A stretch of 64,000 nt of DNA from Lepidostoma basale (GCA_022606425.2 JAHDVF020000864.1:372001-436000), one strand, 5' to 3'; numbered from the stretch's first letter, positions 21,700 to 33,317 are shown. Notes: generated by a model from the letters alone, not told the origin. Made by a program: numbers and translations.

Positions 21700-22330
21700 T
21701 GAAAACTAAGTACGAGTTACTTTAAAATCGCGAAAGTGTTATTTTCAATGTTTATATTTCAAATAAATTTGTTTGTTTTTTAGATCTTTGTAAAATTAGA
21801 AAAGGTTAAAAGTAACATTCATGATGTCCCCACCTACGCAACGAAAACAGTTGTTGGTTGTTGTCTGTGCTCTTTTTTCATTTTGAAGTTGGTAGCTAAC
21901 TGTCACACCTCAAAAACCTGAACAACTAAATCCTCGTAAGAACCGTTCCTTTTACTTCCAAAACTTTTCGTATAAACGACCGATCTAATGCCCCGGAGAC
22001 TATTCACACTACGAGCTTATTACACGTAATATAGAAAACTACCTGGACAATATTGGTTCTTAAATTTTCTAAATATTTGAATTGAAACGTAGCTTTCAAA
22101 TGTATAAAATATATTTGACAGTATCGATTGAATTTTTGGTGATTGGAACGAAGTTTTGTGTTTTTAATTCTATTTAAAAAAACATACTTTATTCTCATCT
22201 GCAAAATTACTTTTTAATTATTTTTTTTTATCGACATATTCAAGTAGTTTTTTATATCTTTTTATAAAAAAATATTTTATAATTCCATCACGGAAATTTT
22301 CGATGTACGTTGAAATATTGCATATTGAAA
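21700..22330. other. No recognised feature
   Basis: AT-rich, short frames only. Sequence continuous with repeat G may extend in either direction. Confidence 0.4.
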
Positions 22331-22339
22331 GATGATTTA

Positions 22340-23230
22340 ACTTATTCTTCTTTTGATTGTAGATCTTACGATCTGTTTATGCAGGATATCAACTTTTTTC
22401 CTGTGATGAAGACGACCAGCTTTCTCTCCATCTCTTTGTTGGTCGTCCTGGTGGTCGACGGCCCTCTAGAGTCTCGTCGTCATGATCTTAGAAATTTTTG
22501 CTGGATCCGTTCTCTCGATGTGGTCCCTCCAGAATCGTCTTCTTTGCCTACTCCACTCACTATGTATTCAATTTTGCAGGATTTGCGAATTTCTTCATTA
22601 GGTGTCCTATATCTAAGGGTTCTCCCCACAATAGGTCGCAATGTTTTCATTTCTGCTACTCTTCGACAGGGTCTGCTCTTGTTTCGATTCCATAGGTCAT
22701 TTTGGGCCTAACGCATGTTTTATTAATTCTAACTTTGCTTTCCACTAGCGTATGCTTAGTGTCCAAAACAGCGTATCTTAGGCACATAGAGATATCTGCA
22801 GCTTTATCAGTCTGTTTTTTAACTTCATTATATGGATATCTGAACTTCATGACCTGTTCTATGGGTTTATCGTCTACAACCAATTTGAATCTGAGAGGCT
22901 GTCTGGATATTGTTAGACATGTTGTTTTTGCGACGGATATCATCATATTCAGACGCAAGCTGGAACCTATAAATCATTATTTTTAGATCGTCTTCACTTT
23001 CTGCCAGTATTGTTGCATCCTCAGCATAGCATACCACATTGATGCGTTTTTCTCCCATTCTATATCCGAGATTAAGAGATGCGACCTCCTCTATGATCTT
23101 GTCCATGATCAGGTTAAAAAAGATAGAACTGAGACTGTCGCCCTGTATTATTCCTGATTAAGCAGGTATCTCCCTATAGAGCTCCCCATCTGCTTTAATG
23201 ATTGTTTTGCCATTAGTGTTGAGATCTTAT
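22340..23230 (-). mobile_element. LINE family K with RT motif, degenerate
   Basis: The minus strand reads IIQGDSLSSIFFNLIMDKII, then NVVCYAEDATILAESEDDLK (the RT active-site block, with YAED where LINEs have YADD). After a frameshift near 22945 it reads RQPLRFKLVVDDKP, CVRPKMTYGIETRADP, MKTLRPIVGRTLRYR and RPPGRPTKRW. It ends with 'caaaagaagaataag' near 22340. Several stops and frameshifts. Same family as 3432-3805 and 35845-36243, and the longest of the three. Confidence 0.8.
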
Positions 23231-23234
23231 AAGT

Positions 23235-24228
23235 AAGTGAATATTTTGAGACTTTTTTGTACTGAGAAAACCAATTTAAGGGGACGTAATTACATGTATG
23301 AGTTTTAAGGTTTTTTTATTTCACAAATGTTAGTTTAACTGTTATTCTCTTTCTTGTTTTTATTTATATTTTGTTTCAACCACTAATCATAACAATAAAA
23401 CATTAGAATAATTCTAAAGATTGTCAAAATGCGTGACTACAAAGTTAACGCTAATAATAATCTAGAAAATACGCATGTTTTTTGTAATGTTTTTAAAGAA
23501 ATAATTTAAATGATATTGTTTTCTCACTACAAATCTTTGAATCCTTGTAAGTCTTTTCGTTTAACCGTGTTATTTTAAAACTCGAAAAATATCAGTAATT
23601 TAATAACAGAACAACATGCTTTTCCTTTGTGGCACGAAGGTTCTCGAGTGCCGGGGGAAATTTAGAAATACGATTTTCATAGCTTCTAAAATTAAACAAT
23701 TAAGGACAAAGGACACATTTCTGATTCATGCTGACGTATTATTCTATTTCCACATAAATAAAACATTTTCGACGTCTGTCATATAAGCAGTGTTCGAAAA
23801 TAAGTACAACGCACACAATTATGAACTTACATTATTTCGTTTGTGTTTCATGTGACTTACTAACACGATTCAAAATCACGTAACGTAGGAATCAATGTTG
23901 TATTATCTTAACAGAGATTTTCCATGAATCACTGATTTTCCATGTTCCACTTGTATGAGATTATTTATCTCGACTTATTTCTAAGAAAGCAAACTCTCTT
24001 CATCATACTAATATCGTTCTCCTGATAAACGAGTACTCGTATATTTTATAAAGGTTTATACTTTCTATGTGAAATTATAAAAATAATTTCGTGTACATCA
24101 TATGAAAAGACATAAATTTTGAAACATAAATTTCGAAATCTAGGCATCTCTTAGGAAAGGTGACATAATTTAGCTCGCCCAAAAAAAATGGACAAGAAAG
24201 ACTCAAATTAAATATTTGAATATAGATA
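23235..24228. other. AT-rich sequence
   Basis: No coding remnant. 23995-24035 ('cttcatcatactaatatcgttctcctgat' region) resembles the spacer side of element F3, too short to be sure. Confidence 0.4.
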
Positions 24229-24229
24229 A

Positions 24230-24395
24230 TTTTTTGTTTTGGCGGAAGCACTTTCATATTTCAACATTATTTACTGTTTAAAAAAAAAATTAAAAACTTT
24301 GCTATAAATATTACAATTGATTATATTTTGTCGCGACAGTTGTTTCGCTCACCGATGTTAGCATCGTCAGGTTTTACAATCAATAAAAAATTATA
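24230..24395 (+). repeat. F2 element, half copy
   Basis: 'tttggcggaagcactttcat', 'atttcaacattatttact', then 'gcgacagttgtttcgctcac' and 'cgatgttagcatcgtcagg' match F2 at 2219-2357. The right arm of the hairpin is absent. Confidence 0.6.
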
Positions 24396-24399
24396 AGAT

Positions 24400-25155
24400 C
24401 ATTAAATATTTGTAGATTTTCGCTTTTTCGATGGTACTGGTACGAGTATATAGGAGGAATTCACGTAATATTATGTAGATGGACAACATTTGAAAATTTT
24501 GAAATGGTACAACCAATGCTTTGAATTAAGATTTTTTTCTAATAAGCGACAAAAATGTACAAAGCATAAGTATTTTCAATAATGATTGATAGTTTTGAAA
24601 CCAGTTTTAATGATTTTTAACCGAACTTTATTTTTATTTTATTATTTTTTTCTTGCACGTTAGTTGTATTTCTTAATTTGAATGGTAGAATAAATACAGC
24701 ATCAAAATGATATGATTATTATGATCAGCCGTATACAGAAATGGATGAATCAATATGAAATATATCGTGTAGAACAACGGAACTGATCGGTCGTTGGGGT
24801 ATCAGAATATAAGCAAATCGCTTCGGGTACAAATTACATTCGTAATTAATTTATTACACTCGATAGCACGCTTTTATAACCCTACACACTGAGTTTTCTC
24901 CTGCTATTTCTGTGTATATTCATGCACAAATAATATCTGCCGTTCAACAATAAATCTAAATTAATACCACATTTTTTCGTACCAAAATAGTAAAATGGTA
25001 CGTTATGTTACGTTCTAACCAACTCCTGTACTTATGCAATCATCATAACATGGCATTGTATGATAAAAATTTGTAAACTTAATATTTTACTATATTTTAA
25101 TTTATATCAAAGGAAACGCTTTTTAAAACGATTTTTTTCTCTGTATTTTTCAGAT
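24400..25155. other. No recognised feature
   Basis: AT-rich, no open frame of note. Confidence 0.5.
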
Positions 25156-25159
25156 GTTG

Positions 25160-25290
25160 GTTTATAAGCATCATTGGGAAAACAATAAAATGCGTTTTCT
25201 TCGTTTTCCTAATGTTGAAAATATTCTACCTTTGAAACATGTCCAGGAAAATACATAATACTTATAAAATGAAAATTTAGTTTTTTTTTA
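25160..25290 (+). repeat. F3 element, diverged
   Basis: 'acctttgaaacatgtccagg' followed by 'aaaatacataat' matches the F3 right arm. Upstream 'gcatcattgggaaaacaa' may be the loop region. Confidence 0.4.
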
Positions 25291-25320
25291 ATTAAAAAAA
25301 ATATTTTTACGTTATTTTGT

Positions 25321-25830
25321 AACTAACTTACTTACTAACAAACCATCATGATTTACCGCCATAACGTTCTGTCCTGACCTCTCTAGATTCCTACACATTG
25401 ATACATCGTAACATGCATGCACGTCGTTTTTTCTGACTTCGAATGTGGCCGCCTTTCAGTATTTGAATAATTTGGTCGTATTATGCTTTCCTTGGTCTTC
25501 CATGGCTTTCCTTTCCACTTGCTTGTATAAAAAAAATTAACCATTTTTTCTCTCGTCCATTAGTTTCGTATGTCCAGACCATCTCAGGGATCCTTTTTTT
25601 TTTTTTTATTTCAATGCAATCATCTGCCTTACATGTTTACCTCATTTTGTCGTTCGGTATTCTATCATATATCGTTTTCCCGCACATTCTTCTCAGTGAT
25701 ATCATTTCTACGGCATTTATTACTTTCATCATTTTTTGCCAGCTCCAATCTTTACTTCCATACATTAGGGTTGGCACTGGAACTCGATTATATTCTGCCA
25801 TCTTGGCCTCGTATTTTACCAAGCAATAAT
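25321..25830 (-). mobile_element. LINE-A 3' end, diverged copy
   Basis: The minus strand reads YEAKMAEYNRVPVPTLMYGS, then INAVEMISLRRMCGKTIYDR. Further conserved pieces run to 'catgatggtttgttagtaag'. It carries frameshifts and a T-rich insertion near 25590-25615. It reaches slightly further 5' in the protein (KYEAKMAEYN) than most copies. The 5' edge abuts the palindrome at 25840. Confidence 0.75.
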
Positions 25831-25839
25831 TATTAGACA

Positions 25840-26126
25840 ACAACATTTTGAATGTATACAAATTATTGTAGACAAATACTGGATTTCACCCATTGCGGAT
25901 AAATTATTTTTATTTTTATAAGGATTAATTGTATCTCAATAGAGACGAAGATGTAAATTGTTTTTCTGAGAACAGAACTGGGAACACCTTATGTTCGCAG
26001 AAAAACAATTTACATCTTCATCTCTATTGAGATACAATTAATCGTTATAAAAATAAAAATAATTTATCCACAATGGGTGAAATCCAGTATTTGTCTACAA
26101 GAATTTGTATACATTAAAAATGTTGT
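25840..26126. repeat. Long near-perfect palindrome (F4)
   Basis: The left arm 25840-25968 and right arm 25998-26126 (129 nt each) are reverse complements with only 5 mismatches by hand alignment. They are separated by a 29-nt spacer. Landmarks are 'ttgtatctcaatagagacga' on the left and its reverse complement on the right. A fragment of the same sequence sits at 15226-15260, so it is a dispersed element and not a local foldback only. No open frame. Confidence 0.85.
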
Positions 26127-26129
26127 TAT

Positions 26130-27020
26130 ATAAGCAAAAACATGAAATTAATTCCCATAAAATATTTTTTATGAGTTTAAGATTTCTCAAGAAATAATAA
26201 ATATCGTAAAACATGTCTTATCATAAAACATGTTTTTTTTTTTAACTTCAAATTATTATATTTAATGTGTTTCCTGGCCAGAGGTGAAATTCGGCTTGCG
26301 GAACCACATTGCGAATGAAAGAAGCCGAATCAATTAATGTCGGGCATTAAGTCAATGATGGACCGTTAATGCCTCCGGAGCCTTCTTTCGCCCATACATT
26401 ACCTCCCTCGAAAGTTTCTCACGGTTCTGGTTAACCTCCAAGTCAGCATTAGGTTCGCATCGTGGGCTAACTATTCTCATTCTCTTTTATATTACTTCCG
26501 GAGAGAAATAATGATTATCCCCGGTTTGTTATTAAAAATAAGCCCTTTCCGTGAGAAAATTACCATCCCCCGTTTTAATACAATCGCCGGATTATCAAAA
26601 GGATTTTGTAGATGTTGGAAGTAATTGATTTATCAGTGTCTCAAAGGACCAAATTTTCGGAATTACGCATATAAATGATTTTACTTTGTGTTCGAGGAAT
26701 ATTTTGGTACACTCGGATTATCAAGGTAATAACTATTGGTTCGGAGAAAGTCAAAATATTCATAGAAATAGTTATCCAATAAACTCAATACAATTTGAAT
26801 AATAATCACCTGACCCGCTCGGTGTTCATTACAGGCTGGAGCCCATCTAATATGTACGAATATCTAATAATTTCACTAACTTATATTTTTGCAAGTAGAA
26901 TTTTAGAACAGTTTACTTGAAATGACTTCATGCATATTTTTGTAAAAAAAATATACTTTTTAATGCTTTCGCGTTCACGGTAGTCTGTGAGTTACGGATA
27001 TAAATAATAAGCTAGGAGAA
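26130..27020. other. Unique-looking sequence, moderate GC at 26270-26600
   Basis: No repeat match within the window and no domain in any frame. The relatively complex, less AT-rich block 26270-26600 could be conserved non-coding DNA. That is a guess from composition only. Confidence 0.3.
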
Positions 27021-27029
27021 AGGCAGATG

Positions 27030-27292
27030 TGATAGTACGGGCGTATAAAGCGGAGACCAACAGACCACCTAGTAAATAGAGCTTTGTCTGTGAATCTTCC
27101 TCGTCACTCATCCAGAGGAAGACCTAGGAACACGTGGATGATTTAGGGCAATAGCGTCTTACAGAGAAATGGCTTGAGTAAGGGCGATACTCAGAACCGT
27201 GCGAGGTACAGCCTAAGATCGAGAAGAGCCGACCCCAACATTTAATACAAACTATGAGTGGGGATAGCGCCAGCAATATGAAGAAGAACCGT
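27030..27292 (+). mobile_element. LINE 3' end
   Basis: Across frames it reads DHLVNRALSVNLPRHSSRGR, PRNTW, then LQRNGLSKGDTQNRARY and SRRADPNI. This fits the pattern RGRP--RW ... L---GL-E-DA-NRA-WR-LIRRADP at the C-terminus of RTE-like LINEs. It ends 'aatatgaagaagaacc'. At least two stops are present. Confidence 0.65.
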
Positions 27293-27302
27293 CAAACTAC
27301 TT

Positions 27303-27403
27303 TATTTTGTTGTATCGAATCAACCGGTTTCACTTCCTCCAAAGCTTTGTTGGGGTCGCAAAAACAAACTAAGCGAAACCGGTTGGTTCAATAAAACAAA
27401 ATA
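27303..27403. repeat. Inverted-repeat hairpin element (F5)
   Basis: Arms 27303-27331 and 27375-27403 (29 nt, 3 mismatches) around 'aatcaaccggtttc' and 'gaaaccggttggttca', with a 43-nt loop. It directly follows the LINE tail at 27292. A half-copy-like sequence is at 13924. Confidence 0.6.
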
Positions 27404-27409
27404 GCGTGG

Positions 27410-28110
27410 TGTCAAAACAAAGTACAATAGTATTAATTATTTTTAATAATGCCACACCACAAATTTAGTGCTTCAGACGAAAGTATATACTCGTATTTAT
27501 ATGTATATTATAAATAATGATCAACTATATTCCCGTATTTAAAGCTTCTTTTTCATTTGCGTTCATATTTATCTGAAGTGTTATATCTAAAGCGCTACGT
27601 TAAGTTATTGTTCTCAAGCCCACGCTGTATAACATATAGTTTGTGGTGCATTTATAAATTGAATGAGCAGATCACGCCCGCAGTACGTGCACTGATTTCG
27701 TGCGGGTCCAGCGCTGGGACGATTGTAACTAATTCACCCGCCCCTACTCCGCTTTCCGTGAATCAACGTTCAAGGGGAAAATAACTTATTTGCATACTGG
27801 GGACACCTAGATACGTGAGGCCGTTGGCAATGGGAGAAAATAATATCACACGACATTATTCCGGGCGCTGTCCCCGTCACGCGCCACTGTTTACACGCGG
27901 TGTCGGGTCCCGCGTAAACTGAGCTCACGTAAATCGTTTTCCTAAATACATATAATATGTGTGCCCTCGCTAGCCTTCATTATGTCCTAGTTTATACTCG
28001 TCTTGACGAGGAGAGCATACCGTTATTTTCATTCATATAATAATAAGTAAATCTTCAGAAAACTCATTTTTCAAGTTAGGCATTTAAACTGAGTTTTGCG
28101 TATCTTTTTT
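27410..28110. other. GC-rich patch (27660-27930) in AT-rich sequence
   Basis: The patch is CpG-rich and holds part of a 75-codon frame (27557-27784, TTG start) with no domain. It could be a regulatory island. I see no promoter or splice evidence. Confidence 0.25.
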
Positions 28111-28113
28111 TAA

Positions 28114-28264
28114 ATGTCGACCATTTGTGGAGTCGTGTGTGCAGGACAAGATGTGCGAATTTTGATAAAGCAAGATACGTATGTCAGAAAATAACAGTGT
28201 GGTGGTCTATTCTTTTTGTCTACCCCTTCGGAAAGACGGCATGATGGTTAGATAGTTAGATAGT
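28114..28264 (+). mobile_element. LINE-A 3' end, short
   Basis: 'gatacgtatgtcagaaaata', then 'tgtctaccccttcggaaaga' and 'cggcatgatggttagatagt' give the terminal 150 bp of LINE-A with a modified (GTTA/GATA) tail. The coding part is heavily mutated. Confidence 0.7.
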
Positions 28265-28437
28265 AGTTGAAATCTTACACTTTTCCATTGTCAAATTATT
28301 TTAACTAAAAATACTATTTTTATAGTACCATTTTTATTTAAAATAATTTGGCATGAACCATAAAATAGACAGACGATCATACCATGGTTCATGGAATTAA
28401 ATTTTGCCAACTGGTAATGCGGAGGTTAATACAAAGA

Positions 28438-28512
28438 TAAATTAAAGGAGTTGGAAAACGACTTTATCCAGCAGCGGAGAAATAAAGGCCAGAGAAAAGA
28501 AGAAGAACATTT
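28438..28512 (+). mobile_element. Probable LINE 3' terminus
   Basis: 'gactttatccagcagcggag' followed by 'aaaagaagaagaac' resembles the -(Y/F)IQQW-end-plus-GAA-tail arrangement seen at 8570 and 19150. Fewer than 25 codons are left. Confidence 0.35.
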
Positions 28513-28519
28513 AACAAAA

Positions 28520-30260
28520 TTAATTGTCGCGGTTATCACAAATGAATCAATTTTTATCTTTATAATTTTGTTTCATTATCTTTTGTTTAAGTTAATTTAA
28601 TACATTATATATTGTACATTGCAATACCCGATGAAATGGGATAAGATAATTAAATAATGAAACAATAGTTGAGTATAATAAGCCATCAAAGCAATTGATT
28701 TACATTTGCTAAAACATGTTTCACGTTTACGAAAAAACCGGGTGTGAGACACAAAATCCCATCCTGTCGTGTGTATATTTTTTAACATGTTTAGAAAATA
28801 CAAACTAAAAATCGTTTTCCCTTGACTTCCCTTTCCACGACAACTTGAAACCTGTTCATATCGTTTACCGTGATACGGAAAAGGGAAAATTCTCATTAAA
28901 AGTTTTTTTTAGTGTTCTTTCTCTTGTGTTCGTACACAATCTGCCCATTTTTCATCCCTTCCTAGCACGTGTTCATAGGACAGGCAGTTAGCGTATTTTT
29001 TATAAGCTTAAAGAGAGCTTTAATTTATTTAGCTACATTTTCCAGAAGACATAGGATATCTGTCAACCCCACATAATGAAATGCTTGACCATTTTGTTTG
29101 ATATTGATACTGTCCGGGATCGAGTGGTTGATTTAATACACTTCAAAATGACTAATTTAAATTTGTTTTTATGTATTCCATATTTATTATAAAACAACTC
29201 AATCGGTGTTTTTCTTAATATTTCTTAATTATGAATAGTTGAGTTACGTTTGTTATAACTTCAAATATAAATTACATCAAATGCTGACAAACTTAAAGGA
29301 AGCAAAAAGGATTATTCATCACATCTGTACCGTGACATTTTAGACTCGATCTACTTTAACAATAGATTTAATTGCCAAGGATTACACAATATATCCCAAA
29401 CTAAAAGTTTATACATCTGCTATAATTGACTTAAAAATGTATAGACAAACTAAAAACCGTTTGAGATTTACAAATCGCATCAAATATAAACAACACGTAT
29501 TACATGGAAAACATGTTTTTTCTGTACTTTTAATTCTGATACTTGAACCCGTTAAAAGCATGGTTACCGAAAATCAGAGTCAATGGAACATGTAATGTAT
29601 TGTATGTACGTGAATTTTTCTAGTTATAATTAGCATTGTGTATTTTTTTTAATTTTGATGGGATCTTTGATTGCAAACTATTATATATTATACGTTACTT
29701 TTCATTAGATGAATTATATACAAAAATTTTGCTGCATTTTACAACGCGATTAAATAAAAACCGAACTTAAAAAAAATTAAAAATTCTGTCAACCCCATTA
29801 TTTACACTGCAACCTCTTACACTCGCATCTAGCTACCGATTTTTCACTATAATGTAGTAAATTAATTTGGTTTTCGTTCGCATAAAATATATTCCTCCAT
29901 GTGAAATCCCCGCACAATGAAGCTTCAGCGTATCATCCCTTTTTCCAGTTTGCCGCATTTATCATTCCGCTGACTTATGTGTGTATAATGATAGATAAAA
30001 CTATTCCCCAACATGGCGAATATTATTCCGATATTTTGCCGTTAAATGTCATGTTGGTCCCGCTTCACAGTGTACCCGCATATTTTATGATATACAACAT
30101 TCGCACATACTGGAACGTGCTCTATCATTCCATGCCCGGCCGCTGCAACCGTTACTGACTTCTCGCCTTTAATTAAAGAACATTCAACAAATAACTTCCC
30201 ACATGAATATTTAAGTATTTGTTAATTATTGGTAACAATAGTTTATCAATGGAGTCATAT
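28520..30260. other. AT-rich stretch without recognised feature
   Basis: 29895-30160 is less AT-rich and contains an 85-codon frame opening with GTG. No domain is visible and I do not call it. Confidence 0.4.
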
Positions 30261-30264
30261 AATA

Positions 30265-30595
30265 ATATGTAATAAAATTAATAATTAAAGGATCATAAAA
30301 ATGGTTTAGATACATAGTTAGAATATATGTATGTATAAAGAAATAATGGTAAAAAAAAGTATATATTAACAATGTAAACAAAAATAGACATAAAAAAATA
30401 CCGAGGAACACTTGACACGATCAAATAAATCATATATTGAATGTCGGCCATGTGAGGAGTCAGAAAAATCAACGTGCGTGCATGACATAATGTATGAATG
30501 TTGAGTAAGCGAGAGAAGTATGTTAGGATAGAAGAGTATTGCGGTTCATTCTTTCTGCCACTCCATTCGGGGAGATATAAGTTGGTTAATTAGTT
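30265..30595 (+). mobile_element. LINE-A 3' end, degenerate subfamily 1
   Basis: 'ttaaaggatcataaaaatgg', 'attgaatgtcggccatgtga', 'ggagtcagaaaaatcaacgt' and 'cattcggggagatataagtt' are all LINE-A blocks. The frame is destroyed. Confidence 0.75.
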
Positions 30596-30754
30596 ATAAT
30601 AAATACAAAGCTTTGCTCACTAACTATTGACTTTGGGCAGATTAATAAGTCGTCTAAACATGGTTAAAAAATTTCAGCTACAATAACTAAAAGACGGCAT
30701 TTTGAAAACACTGATTTCAATCAAACTGATACTACATTCGATATACAGAAATTA

Positions 30755-30960
30755 TTATTAAATAGTCCATTGTTTTCACCGAAACACTATATTTTAAACT
30801 TTTAAAATTAATAACTTTGTTTTTTTTTTTATATATATATTGTTATAATTATGTTTTACTTCAATTATTTTTAAGACTCTGAAAAAAATTTATTTAGTTT
30901 TTAACGAGTTTCTTCAACATCAGTTTTAATTAAAAACTTCTTCATAACACCAGATAATAT
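30755..30960 (+). repeat. F2 element, diverged
   Basis: 'aatagtccattgttttcacc' and 'gaaacactata' mark the start. 'tttcttcaacatcagtttta' and 'cataacaccagataat' are decayed hairpin arms. Confidence 0.5.
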
Positions 30961-30964
30961 TAAA

Positions 30965-31780
30965 GTAAAAAAATATATTGAATGAGATTATTTTTTTAAA
31001 TTATATTATTAAATAGTTGTTCGTTTACAAACAGCAAACTTTCTGTTTGAGAACAAGTAGGCACGTAAAATAAATCAGTCCCTTTTCAGCACAACAATTT
31101 CTCTCTTGGGTAAAAGTTTTGTCAAAATCTTACCAAAACTTGTCAATATACCAATAAATTCGCAGTTATCTTTTGCCTACTGCGTAGAAACCTTTCAGTC
31201 TTATGAAACAAATGGATTTATTTGCTAGAGTAACGCGCGGTGCTTAAAAATAAGCTGAGTTGGGATATTAGGAATTTACGATGAAGGAAAAAACGGTTGT
31301 CTTCGGCGTATCATTCCCCCGTGTACCATTTTTAGTTAACAATGGCTAACAAAAAGTCCCGTCTGATGGGCCGGCACGATCCACGAATGATTGTGGCTTC
31401 AGGAAAGATTATTTCCATCAGTCACGTCTCGGGGCGGTCGGTCCTCGGGTGGGCTTCCCTCGGTGATCAATAGCGTTATGACTACACGTCAGTGGCGGCT
31501 TTGTGATGCTGTGGAACGTCTAAAGTTTAGATCCAATTTTGAAAAAATAAACGCAGTATGTTAAAAACACGAACTCAATTTAACCGTAGCTGTAGAGAAC
31601 GAAAATGGCTTATACTGAAAAAAATCTAAAATCGTTTGATTTTTTTAAGTCTTTTCGGGAATCATGTCATACAGCGCCAATTCAAGCATTTCAATTGGTG
31701 TTGTAGAGATTTATTTCAGGTATAATACATCAGTTTCAAATTTTCCCAAATACAAAGGTGAATTTATTGTGTTTTAAGTT
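30965..31780. other. No recognised feature
   Basis: 31300-31510 is moderately GC-rich and unique within the window. The rest is AT-rich. Confidence 0.35.
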
Positions 31781-31784
31781 GTGA

Positions 31785-31955
31785 TATAAAACTCCATATT
31801 AAATCATTAATACGAATGAAAACGACAATTTTCTAGACCTACTAAGGTACTTGCTACTACTGTTTTGCCCTACTAAGGTGCCCTACTAAGGTACCTACTA
31901 AGGTTACTACTGTTTTGCCCTACTAAGGTACTTTGCCACATTTCGATAATGCCTA
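31785..31955 (+). repeat. F1 element with internal minisatellite
   Basis: The left end 'gatataaaactccatattaa' and 'aatacgaatgaaaacgacaa' is typical of F1. The interior has the motif 'cctactaaggt' five times (31837-31928), separated by spacers including two copies of 'tactactgttttgccc'. Other F1 copies have one such motif ('cttctaaggta'). Confidence 0.7.
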
Positions 31956-31994
31956 ATATAACATTGACAATGCTTTTACATTACCTTTAAACCA

Positions 31995-32132
31995 ACGTGA
32001 GGAGTCAGAGAAATCGACGCGCGTGCATGACACGCTTTATGAATGTTGAGGAAGCGAAAGAAATGGGTGGCAGTCCGTTCTTTCTGCTTACCTGTTTGGT
32101 GAGACGGCGAGATGGTTTGTTAGTTAGTTAGT
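31995..32132 (+). mobile_element. LINE-A 3' end, short
   Basis: 'cgtgaggagtcagagaaatc', 'gacgcgcgtgcatgacacg', 'gaatgttgaggaagcgaaag' and a terminal 'gagacggcgagatggtttgt' plus a (TTAG)n tail. A short deletion removes the VCQ(D/E)R region. Confidence 0.78.
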
Positions 32133-32134
32133 AA

Positions 32135-32800
32135 AAAAACATTATAATCACATTTTATTTAATACGTCGAAAACGGACATAAATAGTTTTAATCTTGTAT
32201 TTAACAAACTATTTAATACTAACATTATTAATATAATCACATACTCTTTACTATGGCTATTAATATTTTCTAATTTTGACAACTTTTGCAAAGATTTTAT
32301 GAAAATGTTCTTTTCTGTTAATTTTTAGCCACCTTTGCCCCTCGTGGGATTCGATTTTTTTTTTTAAATGTCCTTTTCTAAGGCATCGTTATTTATTCCA
32401 GTTTAAATATGTAGGTGGCCGTAATGTCAGATCATTTGTAAATTGAGATAGCGTTAATATTTAATTTTAGATAAACCCTAGGCGTTAACACTGCGGAATT
32501 CCATAATGAAGAATTTGGAAAAAACAGTGTTTTAATTCATAAAAAAATCATCGTACATATTTAAATCACCCAATTTTACAAGTGAGAAACTATGTTTATG
32601 AAATTTTGTCGATCTATTCAAATTAAGTATGTAAAAGCATTTGGAAGTATGTCACTTTATATCAACGAAATATTGTAAAAATTTACTATTCAATATACCC
32701 CTTATATAAAACATTAATTTTGTGTTTACGTATAACATTTTCGTGTTTGATACATTTACCATCGAAGTTCAATTGTTAAAACGTGTCATCAATATATAAT
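32135..32800. repeat. AT-rich stretch containing a collapsed F3 element (32455-32550)
   Basis: 32455-32510 ('ggcgttaacactgcggaatt', 'ccataatgaagaattt') matches 47990-48045, the left flank and start of the 48-kb palindrome. It is then joined directly to 'ggaaaaaacagtgttttaat', the outer part of the right arm. The whole central stem-loop is missing. The rest of the interval shows nothing. Confidence 0.6.
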
Positions 32801-32801
32801 T

Positions 32802-32944
32802 TGAAGACTACAGGGGAAAAACAAGGAATGTCAGGAATGTCAGGAGAAGGTTAATTTGAATAAATTGAGAACAAAGCTAATCGAATTTTGAACATTAATT
32901 TTGAATTTTAATTGACATTCCTTGTTTTTCCCCTGTAGTCTTCA
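32802..32944. repeat. Perfect 32-bp inverted repeat, 143-bp element
   Basis: 32802-32833 and 32913-32944 are exact reverse complements over 32 nt ('tgaagactacaggggaaaaa' onward), with a 79-nt interior. At the inner edge of the left arm 'ggaatgtca' is tandemly duplicated. It looks like a young terminal-inverted-repeat MITE. I see no convincing TSD and no second copy in the window. Confidence 0.8.
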
Positions 32945-32949
32945 TTTAT

Positions 32950-33310
32950 TATCTTAAACAAGAAACGAAAACCTAATACACGATGAATTGTTATCTGGCG
33001 AGTTTATTGCAAATGTAACAATTTATGATTATTAACGTGTTTGTTACTTGTAAATATGCGACAGATTATAAAATAGATTTGTGGGACTAAGAGTCAATAA
33101 CTTACATATTTAATACAATTATAACTTTTGCTTTATGCACTTCTGATGTTTCATAAAATAAAACATACCTTTTTATATCATGTTTTGTTATATATAATAT
33201 TTAAATAGGATTTCCGTTTTTTTTTCTAGCATACAGTATTATTATTACATTTTGTGACCCCTCATTATTCTACATTGGAACGTAATTTTCGTGTTGATTT
33301 TCAAGCAGAG
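32950..33310. other. No recognised feature
   Basis: AT-rich, no frame or repeat of note. Confidence 0.45.
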
Positions 33311-33317
33311 CTGAATA

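Noticed and set aside
31837..31928. CRISPR-like array of short repeats
   Set aside because: Repeat units are 11 bp with irregular, repeated spacers inside a eukaryotic MITE. It is a minisatellite.
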